Both the position numbers and the translations under genes were made by a program. The notes beneath the pieces are model-generated. The model was not told the DNA's origin. It made no database searches and saw nothing but the letters and a program-made list of their open reading frames with translations. Positions 24,428 to 34,600 of a DNA stretch of 64,000 nucleotides are shown here, piece after piece (within the stretch, counting starts at the first letter, position 1; every line of letters begins with the position of its first letter). This DNA is from Geomonas oryzisoli (GTDB taxonomy: Bacteria; Desulfobacterota; Desulfuromonadia; Geobacterales; Geobacteraceae), in contig NZ_CP076723.1 of NCBI RefSeq assembly GCF_018986915.1, forward strand, positions 580,631-644,630, written 5' to 3'.

Positions 24428-26917
24428 CTATTCGCTCAGCTTGAACTGCCCCACGAGCTTTTGCTGCTCCTCGGCCAACTGTGACAAAAGCAGTGCCGAG
24501 GATGCAGACTCCTGTGCGTTCTTCGCCGTGTCCTGCACCACCTCGTTGATGGACTGGATGTTGTTGCTGATCTCGACGGTGGTGGCGGTCTGCTCCTCCG
24601 CCGCCGTGGCGATCTGGTTTACCTGCAGGGTCACCGACCCGATCTGCTGCAGGATCTCCTCCAGGGCGGCACCGGACCTGGCGGCCTCGACGGTTCCCTC
24701 CTCCACCCGGTTCACGCCTGATTGCATCACGGCGATGGCGCCTTTGGTCTGCTGCTGCACCGCCTTGATCATCTCTCCGATTTCCCGCGTGGCGCTGGTG
24801 GTCCGTTGCGCCAGTGCGCGCACCTCGTCGGCCACCACGGCAAAGCCGCGCCCCTGTTCTCCCGCGCGGGCGGCCTCGATGGCGGCGTTCAGGGCGAGCA
24901 GGTTGGTCTGGTCGGCGATGTCGTTGATGGTGTTGACGATGGCGCCTATAAGCTCCGACTTCTGCCCCAGGTCGCCGACGGTGACCGCCGAGGCGCGTAC
25001 CTGTTCGGCGATCTGGTTCATCCCCCGCACCGTCTCCTTGACGACGTCGGCGCCGGTGACTGCCGCGTCGTTGGCCTGCTTGGAACCGGCCGCAGCCTGC
25101 GTGCAGCTCACCGCTATGTCGTGGGAGGTGGCCGCCATCTCCTCGCTGGCCGTCGCTACCGTGGCTGCCTGTCCGGCGACCCGTGCCGCACCGGCGGCCA
25201 TCTGCTCGGCGGCGCAAGAGAGCTGGGTCGAGGTCGAGGCGACCTGGGTGGTGTTGTGCGACACCCGCGAGATCACCTCGTGGAAGTGCACCACGATGTT
25301 GTTGATGCTGTTGCAGATGTCTCCGATCTCGTCGTTCGAGCCGGTCTTGATCCGCCTGGTGAGGTTGCCGTCCGCGATCTCGGCGGTCACCACCTTGGCG
25401 TGGGAGAGTGGCCTGGTGATGGAGGCGATGATGCGCAGGCTGATGATCAGTGAGATCGCGACGACGGCGATGGAAACGACGATCATGACGTAGGAGAGGA
25501 GGGTGGCGTTGTCCACCGCGCTGCGCACGCCGGTCAGGATCTGTTGCTGGTTTTCACCGATGCTCTTCACCTGTTCCTCGCTTCTTTGCGCCTGCTCGCG
25601 CGAGATCCCGCGCGCGGACTCAAGCGCCCTCTGCATGGCGGCGTTGCTCCTGATCACCCCGAGCTTGGTGCTTTCTATTTTCTGGATCGAGGATGCGGCG
25701 CGGCGCACGGTTGCCGAGACGTCGGAGATCTTCTGGGCCAATTCCTTCTGCCCCGAATCGAGCAGCACCTTTCTTGCCAGGGCGATGTTCGCCTCGATCC
25801 TCTTGCGGCTTTGCGCCAGTGTGCCGACGAGCCTCCCCACCTCGGCGTCCGTGGAGCTCAGCATGATCTGGCGCACGCCGGAGCTGAGCTCCTTGACGTC
25901 GACGCTGATGTTGCTCCCGGCCTCCATGACGCTGTTGGCCGAATTTTGGAACCCCAGCGAGGAGACCACCTTGTTGCGGTCCTTTACGATCTGCAGCTCC
26001 AGGGTGTCGATGGTGTTGAAGATCTTCTGGCTGTTCTCTTCCAGGGGCTTCGTGATGTCGCGGGCCTTATTCGCGTAGCGCTCGGCGTCCGCCTTCTCGG
26101 GGTTGTTCAGCATCTCCAGCTTGAGGGATATCAGTCCTCCCTCCTCGGCACCGATCTGGTTCAGGAGGTCGGTGGCCACCCCCTTGACCTCCTTGATGGC
26201 CGGGTTGTCCCCCTGGTCGACCTCGATGTTGCGAGTCAGCTCGACCGTGTTCTTCAGGCGCTCCCGAAGGGGGGCCACCTTGAACCTGTTCTTGACCAGT
26301 TCCAGGTCGCTCAGAATGATGTTGATATCCTTGAGCCGGCTTTGCAGGGTGAGGAGCTTCTTGATGGAGCTGTTCACCTGGAGGTTGGCGGCCTGCGAGG
26401 AGTTGATGTTGGAAAGGGCGCTGCTTCCCATCTGGCTGATCTGTCTGCGCAGCCCCGCGACGCTTTCCTCAGCCTTTTGCAACTCAAAGTTCACCGTGGC
26501 GATCTCGTTCTTGAACAGGGTCATGTCCTTGAGCCGCTGGGAGGCGACCTGCACCACGGTCTTCTCGATGTTGCGCAAGACGGCCGTATCCACGCCGCTG
26601 GAGGCGGCGCCCCCTTTGAGGATCTCGTCGTTCAGTTCCTCCATTCTCTTGATGCGGGTGGTGATCGTCCCCGAGAGCTGGGTGACCTCGGCGGGCTCGG
26701 TGGTCATCTCGAGCCGCATGAAGTCGGCGGAGACCTTTTCCACCGTCTGCTGCAGTTCCAGCATCTTCAGGTGCAGCGGTGTCGATTTGCCGGTCAGTAT
26801 CTCGATGCTGGACTTGACCTTGGCGATGGAAAAGAGCCCGATGCCGGACAAGACGGAAATCCCGACGATGGTCAGCGCGATGTTGCCCAAAAGCTTGCTT
26901 TTGACGGTCATTGCCAC
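24428..26917 (-). CDS. methyl-accepting chemotaxis protein with large periplasmic coiled-coil domain
   Basis: 829 residues: membrane helix 1 (about 8-28), a helical periplasmic domain of about 440 residues with heptad-like pattern and several coiled-coil stretches, helix 2 ([20 protein letters not shown]), HAMP, and an MCP signalling domain with hairpin tip [20 protein letters not shown]. No C-terminal CheR-tethering pentapeptide is seen. The periplasmic domain is about three times the usual four-helix-bundle size. The neighbouring solute-binding protein (27000-28133) might present ligands to it, but no direct evidence exists. Confidence 0.9.
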   Translation of the reverse strand: MAMTVKSKLLGNIALTIVGISVLSGIGLFSIAKVKSSIEILTGKSTPLHLKMLELQQTVEKVSADFMRLEMTTEPAEVTQLSGTITTRIKRMEELNDEILKGGAASSGVDTAVLRNIEKTVVQVASQRLKDMTLFKNEIATVNFELQKAEESVAGLRRQISQMGSSALSNINSSQAANLQVNSSIKKLLTLQSRLKDINIILSDLELVKNRFKVAPLRERLKNTVELTRNIEVDQGDNPAIKEVKGVATDLLNQIGAEEGGLISLKLEMLNNPEKADAERYANKARDITKPLEENSQKIFNTIDTLELQIVKDRNKVVSSLGFQNSANSVMEAGSNISVDVKELSSGVRQIMLSSTDAEVGRLVGTLAQSRKRIEANIALARKVLLDSGQKELAQKISDVSATVRRAASSIQKIESTKLGVIRSNAAMQRALESARGISREQAQRSEEQVKSIGENQQQILTGVRSAVDNATLLSYVMIVVSIAVVAISLIISLRIIASITRPLSHAKVVTAEIADGNLTRRIKTGSNDEIGDICNSINNIVVHFHEVISRVSHNTTQVASTSTQLSCAAEQMAAGAARVAGQAATVATASEEMAATSHDIAVSCTQAAAGSKQANDAAVTGADVVKETVRGMNQIAEQVRASAVTVGDLGQKSELIGAIVNTINDIADQTNLLALNAAIEAARAGEQGRGFAVVADEVRALAQRTTSATREIGEMIKAVQQQTKGAIAVMQSGVNRVEEGTVEAARSGAALEEILQQIGSVTLQVNQIATAAEEQTATTVEISNNIQSINEVVQDTAKNAQESASSALLLSQLAEEQQKLVGQFKLSE

Positions 26918-26943
26918 CCCCGCACTAGGTCAGTACCAATAAA

Positions 26944-26972
26944 ACCGGCGCCGCGCAGCACACGGCACCGGT
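26944..26972 (-). terminator. terminator between solute-binding protein and chemoreceptor genes
   Basis: Leftward, ACCGGTGCCG / CGGCGCCGGT (one mismatch) is followed by TTTTATTGG. It would partly uncouple the chemoreceptor from the binding-protein gene. Confidence 0.65.
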
Positions 26973-26999
26973 TCTCCGCTCTTCACGGCCCCCCTTCGC

Positions 27000-28133
27000 C
27001 TACTTGAGGGAAATGAGCTTGTCGCCCTTCACCACCTGCAGGTAGACGTTGTCCTGCCCCTGGTGGTTGTCCTGGGAGAAGGTCAGCTCGATCCCCCCCA
27101 TGTCCGCCCCCTTCATGCTCTCGTAGGCCTGGATGAAGGCGGCCTGGGTGGGCGGGTTGCCCGCTTTCTCCAGGGCCATGACCATCGACTTGGCGGCCAT
27201 GCACCCCTCCATGCTCACCGAGTTGAAGCCGACGTCCTCCGGGTTCTTCTCGATGGCTTCCTTGCACTCCCTGGTGATGGGGAGCGACAGGTCGTCCAGT
27301 TCCGGCACCACCTGGCTCATGATGATCCCCTCGGAGGCGCCAGGCCCCACCGCCTTGACCAGGTTCATCCCGCCGGCAAAGGAGCCGGCGGCCAGGAAGG
27401 CGGTGACCCCTTCCTTGCGCAAAAGCTTGATGAACTCCGCTCCCGGCTTGTACACCGCACCGACGATGATGGCGTCGGGCTTACCGGCCAGGATGCTGGC
27501 CAGCCCGGTGGTTACCGCCACGGTGTTCCTCTCGAAGGAGCCCTTGGAGACCAGACTCAGGCCCTGGCGCTTGACGGCATTCTCCGTCGAGGCGAGGATG
27601 TCGGTGCCCAGGCCATCGTTTTGGTAGAAGACGGCGAAGCGCTTCGCCCCCTGTTTGACCAGTTGGTCTACGATGCGGTCCACTTCCTGCTGGTAGCTCG
27701 CCCTGACGTGGAAGACCTCCCTCACCACCGGCGTGCGCAGTTCCGTCGCGCCGGTCCTCGGGTTGATGTAGGGGAGCTTGTATTCCTTGACCACGGGGAG
27801 GCTGGCGACGCAGTTGGAGGTGCCCACGGAGCCGACCACCGCGAACACCTTCTGCTCGTCGGCGAGCTTTAGCAGGCAGTCGATGGTCTTGTCGGTCACC
27901 ATCTGGTCGTCCAGTGAGACCAGCTCGACCTTGCGGCCGTTGATGCCGCCCTTCGCGTTCACCGCCTTGAAATAGGCTTCCACGCCTACCTTCATCCCCC
28001 GTCCGGACCCCTTGTTGGCGCCGGTCTGGTCGTTCACCATGCCGATCTTGATCACGTCGCCCACCGGCCCCGCTGCACGTGCCGTCGGAGCAATCATCAT
28101 CAGCACCACGGTCAGTAACATCACCTTTCTCAT
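27000..28133 (-). CDS. branched-chain amino acid-type periplasmic solute-binding protein
   Basis: 377 residues with a signal peptide (cleavage near ARAAG, about residue 20) and a full Leu/Ile/Val-binding (Peripla_BP_6) domain: start IKIGMVNDQTGAN, hinge segments VGSVGTSNCVASLPVV and FYQNDGLG. No LivHMGF transport genes lie nearby. It may work with permeases encoded elsewhere or serve as a ligand-presenting protein for the adjacent chemoreceptor. The ligand cannot be inferred. Confidence 0.87.
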   Translation of the reverse strand: MRKVMLLTVVLMMIAPTARAAGPVGDVIKIGMVNDQTGANKGSGRGMKVGVEAYFKAVNAKGGINGRKVELVSLDDQMVTDKTIDCLLKLADEQKVFAVVGSVGTSNCVASLPVVKEYKLPYINPRTGATELRTPVVREVFHVRASYQQEVDRIVDQLVKQGAKRFAVFYQNDGLGTDILASTENAVKRQGLSLVSKGSFERNTVAVTTGLASILAGKPDAIIVGAVYKPGAEFIKLLRKEGVTAFLAAGSFAGGMNLVKAVGPGASEGIIMSQVVPELDDLSLPITRECKEAIEKNPEDVGFNSVSMEGCMAAKSMVMALEKAGNPPTQAAFIQAYESMKGADMGGIELTFSQDNHQGQDNVYLQVVKGDKLISLK

Positions 28134-28270
28134 GACATCCTCCTTTGTTCGGGTAGGGCCTGCAGGGGGGGCGCGGAAGCGAGCGGCCGGCGGCGAAAAA
28201 TTCTCCAGCAGGTCTGCGCTCTTATCCGCGGGGGACCCCTGGCCGGGTCCATATTAAAAAAAGCTAAAAA

Positions 28271-28298
28271 ATAATATCCGCTAATGATTGAAAGGCAA
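28271..28298 (-). promoter_or_regulatory. candidate sigma-70 promoter of the solute-binding protein gene
   Basis: Leftward: TTGCCT, a 16-base spacer and TATTAT, about 138 bases before the ATG at 28133. The surrounding gap (28134-28458) is A/T-rich here and otherwise carries only the terminator at 28386-28420. Confidence 0.45.
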
Positions 28299-28385
28299 GC
28301 CGTTCTCTTAGATGGGGTGGGGCATTTTCTTTCCGGTACGATCCGTCGGAGGGGGCGCACCGGGTGCCGGGAGGGAAACAGAAGA

Positions 28386-28420
28386 GGCGGAAAAAGAAAC
28401 GGGCCTCATGGATGAGGCCC
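28386..28420 (-). terminator. terminator of the receiver/TPR gene
   Basis: Leftward, GGGCCTCAT-CC-ATGAGGCCC (9-bp stem) is followed by GTTTCTTTTTCC. It ends the mltG-receiver/TPR transcript. Confidence 0.8.
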
Positions 28421-28458
28421 GGGGCGGTACGGAAACGAGCAGGAGCAGGAAGAGGGGG

Positions 28459-30375
28459 TCAGCCGAAGATGCGCTTGAAGAGTCCCTTCTTCTCGGCCTC
28501 GCGGCGCTCCCTGATGAGGCGCATCCCGCCTTGGGCGTGCGGCTGGTGCGGGTTCAGCTTGATGGCTTTCTGGAATTCACCCTCGGCCAGACCGTCCCTC
28601 CCCTCGTCCAAGAGCATCCAGCCGCGGAAGGCGAAGGCATCGGCGTTGCGCTCGGCCTGCAGGCTCTTGGAGAGGAGCATGCGGCATTTCTCCAGGGCCC
28701 CCTGCGAGCGCTGGTTGCCGGGGTTCTTATAGATGGACCAGGCGAGGTAGGCGCTGGTCTGGGCGTCGTTGGGGTCGAGGGTATAAGCGTCCTGCAGCGC
28801 GCGCTCGGCGTTGGCGAAATCCTCCATCTCCAGGAACACCTTGCCCGACTGGAACTGGATGCGGGCCTGCAGCTCGTCCTCGCGCTTGCCACCCAGGCCG
28901 ACGGTGTCGGCGTTCAGCATCTCGTCGTAGCGCTCCTTGGCGATGACGCTGGAGAGGGTGTTGTAGGCGTTGGCATAGTGGGAGAGTACGTCCTGGGCGC
29001 GTCCCAGCGTGTCACCGGCGAGCTGCATGAACTTCTCGGGTGAGTATTCCCGGGTCTTGGCGAAGTAGGCCTCTTTGAGGGTGGCGAAGCTGAAGGTGCC
29101 GGGCGTCATCCCGAAGATCTCGTAGTAGTTCTTGTTCTGGATGGCGGCGTAGTCCCGCTGCACCTCCTGCTCAAAGTCGATCTCGGTGGACGACAGCGGT
29201 GCCGCCATCCCCTTTTTGCCGACCACGAGCTCGATCGACTCCGATACCTCGTCCACCAGGTCCTTGAAATTGACTGCATCGGCCCGCCGCTCCGCGACTT
29301 CCTCGATGGGGCGGTTGAAGAGGAGCTTTTGCGGGAAATCGGGCTGCTGGTCGGCAACCGGTGCCGAAGACAACGACAGCATGCCCATGCGCACCATGAG
29401 GTCGAGCAGGGCCGCGCCCCGGGCCGGGCTGTCGCAGTCGGAGAGGATGCCCTGCACGCTCTTGCCCTGGCCGAGCTGCTGCAACAGGTCGACCTCTTCC
29501 GGCCCCATGTTGAGCAGGTTCGCCAGGCGGAAGTATTCCGCCGTGCGCACCGGCAACAGTGAACCGCGGCAGGCGAGGTACGGGGCGAGGTCGAAGTTCG
29601 CGGTCCCGGCGGCCTGGTGCAGCAGGCGCGGCAGTGACAGGGGGGTGAGGGGAAGCTCGATCCCTTCGATGACCGGAGTGAACCGGGGGGACTGGTTCTG
29701 CAGCAGCGCCTCCACGAGGGAGCGGGACAGGAACAGGCGGGAGTGCTCCAGCAGGTCGTCGTAGCCGATGAGACCCGCTTCCACCAGCGGCAGGCGTCCC
29801 GGGCGGGCCGGAGGGAACTGCTCCAGGTCGGAGCGCTGCAGGTGGTTTCCGGAGGCCAGGAACGGGACGAAGCTCGGCGAGGAGAAACTGGCGGGCTCGC
29901 CGCCCACCACGAAGATCCTGGTGCCGCCGCGCAGCTCCAGCATGCCGCTTTGACCGCTGCGGTACAGCTCCAGGAGCAGCCGCGAGATCTCCTTGCCTGC
30001 CGGCCCGTGGTCCAGGGCGCCCTGGACGGCCTTGAGGAAGTCGTCTTTGCCGAAGGGCTTCTCCAGGTAGGCCTCGACGCCCAGTTTCGCCGCGGCGCGG
30101 GCGTACTCTTCGCCGCGGAAGACCCCGGTCATGATCACCACCGGGAGCTCCTTCAAGGCGGCGCTGCGGCGCACCCGCTGCAGTAGCTCCACACCGTTCA
30201 TCCCCGGCAGCTTCAGGTCCAGTACCAGCAGGTCGAAGCGCTGCCCCTGCAGCAGGGCGAGGGCGGCGTCGCCGCTGGCGGCGCTCTTCACCTGGTGCCC
30301 GCGCCCCTCCAGTACGGTGCGCAGCATCGCGGCGAGCTTTTCGTTGTCCTCCACCAGCAGAATGCTGCCCGTCAT
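28459..30375 (-). CDS. response regulator fused to DUF4388-like region, J-like domain and TPRs
   Basis: 638 residues. An N-terminal receiver (LVLDLKLPG, Asp near 53) is followed by a region of about 270 residues resembling the DUF4388/PatA-type modules of delta-proteobacterial regulators, then a DnaJ-like domain (YYEIFGMTPGTFS...LKEAYFAK) and at least three TPR-like repeats (about 500-620). In the J-like domain the HPD tripeptide is replaced by SPE, so Hsp70 stimulation is unlikely. No DNA-binding domain is present. mltG lies immediately upstream (its stop touches this ATG), so they are co-transcribed. Probably a scaffold-type regulator; its target is unknown. Confidence 0.8.
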   Translation of the reverse strand: MTGSILLVEDNEKLAAMLRTVLEGRGHQVKSAASGDAALALLQGQRFDLLVLDLKLPGMNGVELLQRVRRSAALKELPVVIMTGVFRGEEYARAAAKLGVEAYLEKPFGKDDFLKAVQGALDHGPAGKEISRLLLELYRSGQSGMLELRGGTRIFVVGGEPASFSSPSFVPFLASGNHLQRSDLEQFPPARPGRLPLVEAGLIGYDDLLEHSRLFLSRSLVEALLQNQSPRFTPVIEGIELPLTPLSLPRLLHQAAGTANFDLAPYLACRGSLLPVRTAEYFRLANLLNMGPEEVDLLQQLGQGKSVQGILSDCDSPARGAALLDLMVRMGMLSLSSAPVADQQPDFPQKLLFNRPIEEVAERRADAVNFKDLVDEVSESIELVVGKKGMAAPLSSTEIDFEQEVQRDYAAIQNKNYYEIFGMTPGTFSFATLKEAYFAKTREYSPEKFMQLAGDTLGRAQDVLSHYANAYNTLSSVIAKERYDEMLNADTVGLGGKREDELQARIQFQSGKVFLEMEDFANAERALQDAYTLDPNDAQTSAYLAWSIYKNPGNQRSQGALEKCRMLLSKSLQAERNADAFAFRGWMLLDEGRDGLAEGEFQKAIKLNPHQPHAQGGMRLIRERREAEKKGLFKRIFG

Positions 30376-31398
30376 CTAGCTTCCCCCTTGCGAGGCCGCG
30401 GCAGGCGCCTTCAGGTACTTTTGCACCGCCTGGTTGTGGGACGAGAGGTCCTTGGAGAACTGGTGGCTGCCGTCACCGCGCCCCACGAAGTAGAGGTAGG
30501 GGACCGCCGCGGGATTGAGCACCGCCTCGATGGCGTCCTTGCCCGGGTTCCCGATCGGCCCCGGCGGGAGGGCGGGGATCAGGTAGGTGTTGTACGGGGT
30601 CGGCTTCAGGATATCCTCCCGCCTCACCTTTCCGGCAAACGCCCGTACCCCGTACAGGGCGGTGGGGTCGCTCTGCAGCCGCATGCCGAGTTTCAGGCGG
30701 TTTTGAAAGACGGCGGCGATGAGCGGCTTCTCCGCGGGCAGCACAGCCTCCTTCTCCACCATGGAGGCCACGGTCAAAAGCTTCTGCACCGAGACCCCCT
30801 TGGCCCGGGCGCGGCCGTCCACCGATTGCTTCAGGTAGGCCTGCTGCCGCTGCACCATCTCGCGGACGACCTCAAGCTCCGTCTTGCCCGGCAGGATGTT
30901 GTAGCTCCCGGGGAAGAGGTACCCCTCGGCGCTGGCGGCATCGATGCCGAGCTCCTTGAGCAGCGCCGCGTCGCGGCAGGCGGCCAGGAAGCTTTCCTTG
31001 CCGAAGATGCCGCGCTTCTCGAGCATCTCCGCCACCTGGTAACTGGAATATCCCTCGGGGAGGGCGAATATGCGCTGATACACGTCGCCGCTGATCATCT
31101 TGGCGAGGATCTGGCTGGGGCGCATGCCGTCGTCGAACTGGTAGTAACCCGCCTTGAGCCGGGCGTCACCACCTTTGATGCGCGCATACAGGGTGAAGAG
31201 GCGGGCGCTGGAGAGGATGCGGCGCGCCTCCAAGTCGGCAGCCAACGCTTTGAGCGGGCGCCCTTTGCCTAGCTCGACGATCTCCGAGCGCTTCCCCTCG
31301 CCGGCGGGAAACAGCAGGAACCTCGAGAAACGGGTGATGGGTACCAGGGTGACTATCAGCAGCAGGACGAGGCAGAGTTTGCGCTGCCGCCGGAACAT
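30376..31398 (-). CDS. mltG: endolytic murein transglycosylase MltG (YceG family)
   Basis: 340 residues with one N-terminal membrane helix (about 8-28), a LysM-like region (RIFALPEGYSSYQVAEML) and the YceG catalytic domain with EGYLFPGSY, the family Glu in MVEKEA, and the late motif PTPYNTYL...LPPGPIGNPG. It cleaves nascent glycan strands in the periplasm and so sets strand length. The length matches the family. The ATG at 31398 has only a weak ribosome site (AAAAGAT). Confidence 0.92.
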   Translation of the reverse strand: MFRRQRKLCLVLLLIVTLVPITRFSRFLLFPAGEGKRSEIVELGKGRPLKALAADLEARRILSSARLFTLYARIKGGDARLKAGYYQFDDGMRPSQILAKMISGDVYQRIFALPEGYSSYQVAEMLEKRGIFGKESFLAACRDAALLKELGIDAASAEGYLFPGSYNILPGKTELEVVREMVQRQQAYLKQSVDGRARAKGVSVQKLLTVASMVEKEAVLPAEKPLIAAVFQNRLKLGMRLQSDPTALYGVRAFAGKVRREDILKPTPYNTYLIPALPPGPIGNPGKDAIEAVLNPAAVPYLYFVGRGDGSHQFSKDLSSHNQAVQKYLKAPAAASQGGS

Positions 31399-31652
31399 AT
31401 CTTTTAGGCTGGAAGCTAAGATGGCACTATCCTATGCAAAACCGTGCTTTTGCTAACTCAGCACTAGGTTTAGGTGAAATCGGCAACTGTGTCAAGGCCA
31501 AATGCCCTGAGCAGAAGGGGGAATGATTGGTAGTTGACTATGTTTAATAATAATTTTTTTAAAGACAGTGGGGCGTTTCCAATGTATCATATCTAGCCGT
31601 GCCGCTCGGCCCGGAGCGGTCCACCACTACAGTAGGGCTGACGAGGTGCTTG

Positions 31653-34600
31653 ATGAAGCAGAGGTTTATTAACTCGGACTATTTCCCGTTTCAGATCCAG
31701 ATCTCCGCCGCTTGCGGCGACCGGATCGCCCTGCGCAGCATGCTCGAGGAGCTGGGCGACGTGCCCGGCATCATCTACGCGCGCCGGGTGGCCACCAAGC
31801 TGAACAAGCAGCTGGCGCCGCACGAGGCCGCCATCATGCCGGGCCTGTTACATCTTTATTCCATCCTGAGCCGGGTCTACCGTTACGTGATGGGGCAGTA
31901 CTGCGCCAACCAGCAGCCCGGCGTGCTGGCCGCGCTCATGGCCCAGGCGGGGTATCCCGACTTCGGCGGTGATGCCGGGAGCGCGCTGCAGCGCTTCATG
32001 GAGCTGTTCCCGTCGCAGCAGATGGTGCTCGGCAACGACACGCCGCAAGGGTTCCTCTCCGGTGACGATGAGGAGCGGAACCGTCGCCAGGCGCTCTCGG
32101 CGGAACTGCTGCTCATGCTGTTAAACGGCGAGAACCGTGCCCTGGACCAGTTCCGCCGGCTTTTCGACGCCTCGCAACTGGCGGACTCCTCCCCCTACCT
32201 CGAGGTCACCTCGGAGCTGGACCGGCGCCTGGCCCAAGCCCCCCCCTTCGAGCCGATGGGCGTTTCCCTGCCGGAGCTGCTGCGGGCGCCGATGAAGGCC
32301 TCGCCCGACTCGCTTTCCGGGCAGATCGCCTACATCCGGGAGCATTGGGCTTCCATCCTCCCCTCGGAGCTTCTTACCGAGCTGGTGACCGCGCTGGACA
32401 TCGTTTCCCAGGAGGGGCGCGCCTTCTTCGGCGGCCCCGGCGAGCCCAAGGTGCTCCGCTTCGGCCGGGGCGCCCGCGGCGGCGACGACTACCCCGAGTA
32501 CGAGCGCTTTTCCCAGGACGCGGACTGGATGGCCAACGTGGTCATGATCGCCAAGATGGTGTACGTCTGGCTGGGGCAGCTCGCCAAGACCTACCAGACC
32601 GAGGTGCGCACCCTGGACCAGATCCCGGACGCGGAGCTGGACCGGCTGGCCGGCTTCGGCTTCAGTGCGCTGTGGCTGATCGGCGTGTGGGAGCGCTCCC
32701 CGTCGTCGCAGCAGATCAAGCGCATCGCCGGCAACCAGGAGGCGATTTCCTCGGCGTACTCGCTCTACGACTACATCATCGCCCACGACCTCGGCGGCGA
32801 AGGGGCGCTGGACAACCTGCGTCAGCGCTGCGCCGCCCGCGGCATCCGCCTGGCAAGCGACATGGTCCCCAACCACACCGGCCTCTATTCCAAGTGGACC
32901 GTCGAGCACCCGGACTGGTTCATCCAGCTTGATTACCCGCCGTACCCCGACTACCAGTTCAACGGCCCCGACCTCTCCCCCGACGGGCGCATCGGCCTGT
33001 TCATCGAGGACGGCTACTGGGACAAGCGCGACGCGGCGGTGGTGTTCAAACACCTCGACCGCGGCAACGGGCGGGTGCGCTACATCTACCACGGCAACGA
33101 CGGCACCTCCACCCCCTGGAACGACACTGCGCAGCTGAACTACCTGATCCCCGAGGTGCGCGAGGCGGTCATCGGCACCATCCTCCACGTGGCGCGCCAG
33201 TTCCCCATCATACGCTTCGACGCCGCCATGACCCTGGCCAAGAAGCACTACCAGCGCCTGTGGTACCCGCTGCCGGGCCACGGCTCCGGGGTCCCATCGC
33301 GCGCCGAGCACGGCATGGACCGGGCCAGCTTCGACGAGGTCTTCCCCGTCGAATTCTGGCGCGAGGTGGTGGACCGGGTGGCGGTGGAGGCACCGGACAC
33401 GCTCCTTCTGGCCGAGGCCTTCTGGCTCATGGAAGGGTACTTCGTCAGGACCCTCGGCATGCACCGCGTCTACAACTCCGCCTTCATGAACATGCTGAAG
33501 ATGGAGGAGAACGCCAAGTATCGGCAGACGGTGAAGAACGTGCTCGAGTTCGAACCGGAGATCCTGAAGCGCTTCGTGAACTTCATGAACAACCCGGACG
33601 AGCGCACCGCCGTGGAGCAGTTCGGCAAGGAGGGGAAATACTTCGGCGCCACCGTGCTCCTGGTCACCATGCCCGGTCTCCCCATGTTCGGCCACGGGCA
33701 GATCGAGGGGTTCCACGAGAAGTACGGCATGGAGTACCGGCGTGCCTATTGGGACGAACCGGTGGACCAGCATCTGGTGGCCCGCCACGAAAGCGACATC
33801 TTCCCGCTCATGCGGCGGCGCCATATCTTCTCTGGTAGCGAGCAGTTCACCCTGTACGACTTCTACGCCGGGCACAGCGTCAACGAAAACGTGTTCGCCT
33901 ACTCCAACCGCAATGACGGCGACCGCGGCCTGATCCTGTTCCATAACGCCTACGCCTCCACCGCCGGGTGGATCCGCACCTCCTGCGCCGTATTGAGGAA
34001 AAACGCCTCGGGGGGGACCTCGCTGGCGCAGACGACCCTGGGGGAGTCGCTGGGGTTCAAGGGCGACGGGCGCCACTACTACAGTTTCCGCGACTACGCC
34101 TCAGGGCTTTCCTTCCTGAGAAACGGCCGCGACCTCTGCGACCAGGGCCTCTACGTCGAGATGGGGGCCTACGAGTACCATGCCTTCCTCGACTTCCGGG
34201 AACTCTACGATGACGACTACGGCACCTGGGGCGCGCTCTGCTACCGGCTGAACGGCGCCGGGGTCGAGAACCTGGACGACGAGGTCAAGAAGGTGCGTTA
34301 CGCCGCCGTTCATGAGTCCCTCAGGTTGTTCCTTGCCAAGGCCGCCGCGGTGCTGCAGGAGCCGGGAGTCGCACCGCAGGCACGCATCGCGCCCCTGGAG
34401 CCGCTGCTCGCCTCCTTCTACAGGACGTTGGCGCAGGAGGCTCCGGAACAGGAACAGCGCGCCCTGCTCGGGAGTTTCGGGACGGAGGTCCTGCGGGCCC
34501 TGCAATCGGCGCAGGAAGGAGAGCTCCTGCCGGCGGAACGGCTTCTTTTGTGCGCTTTCCTGGCGCTGCACCGGACCGGCAGCCTGAAAGAGGCGGAGAG

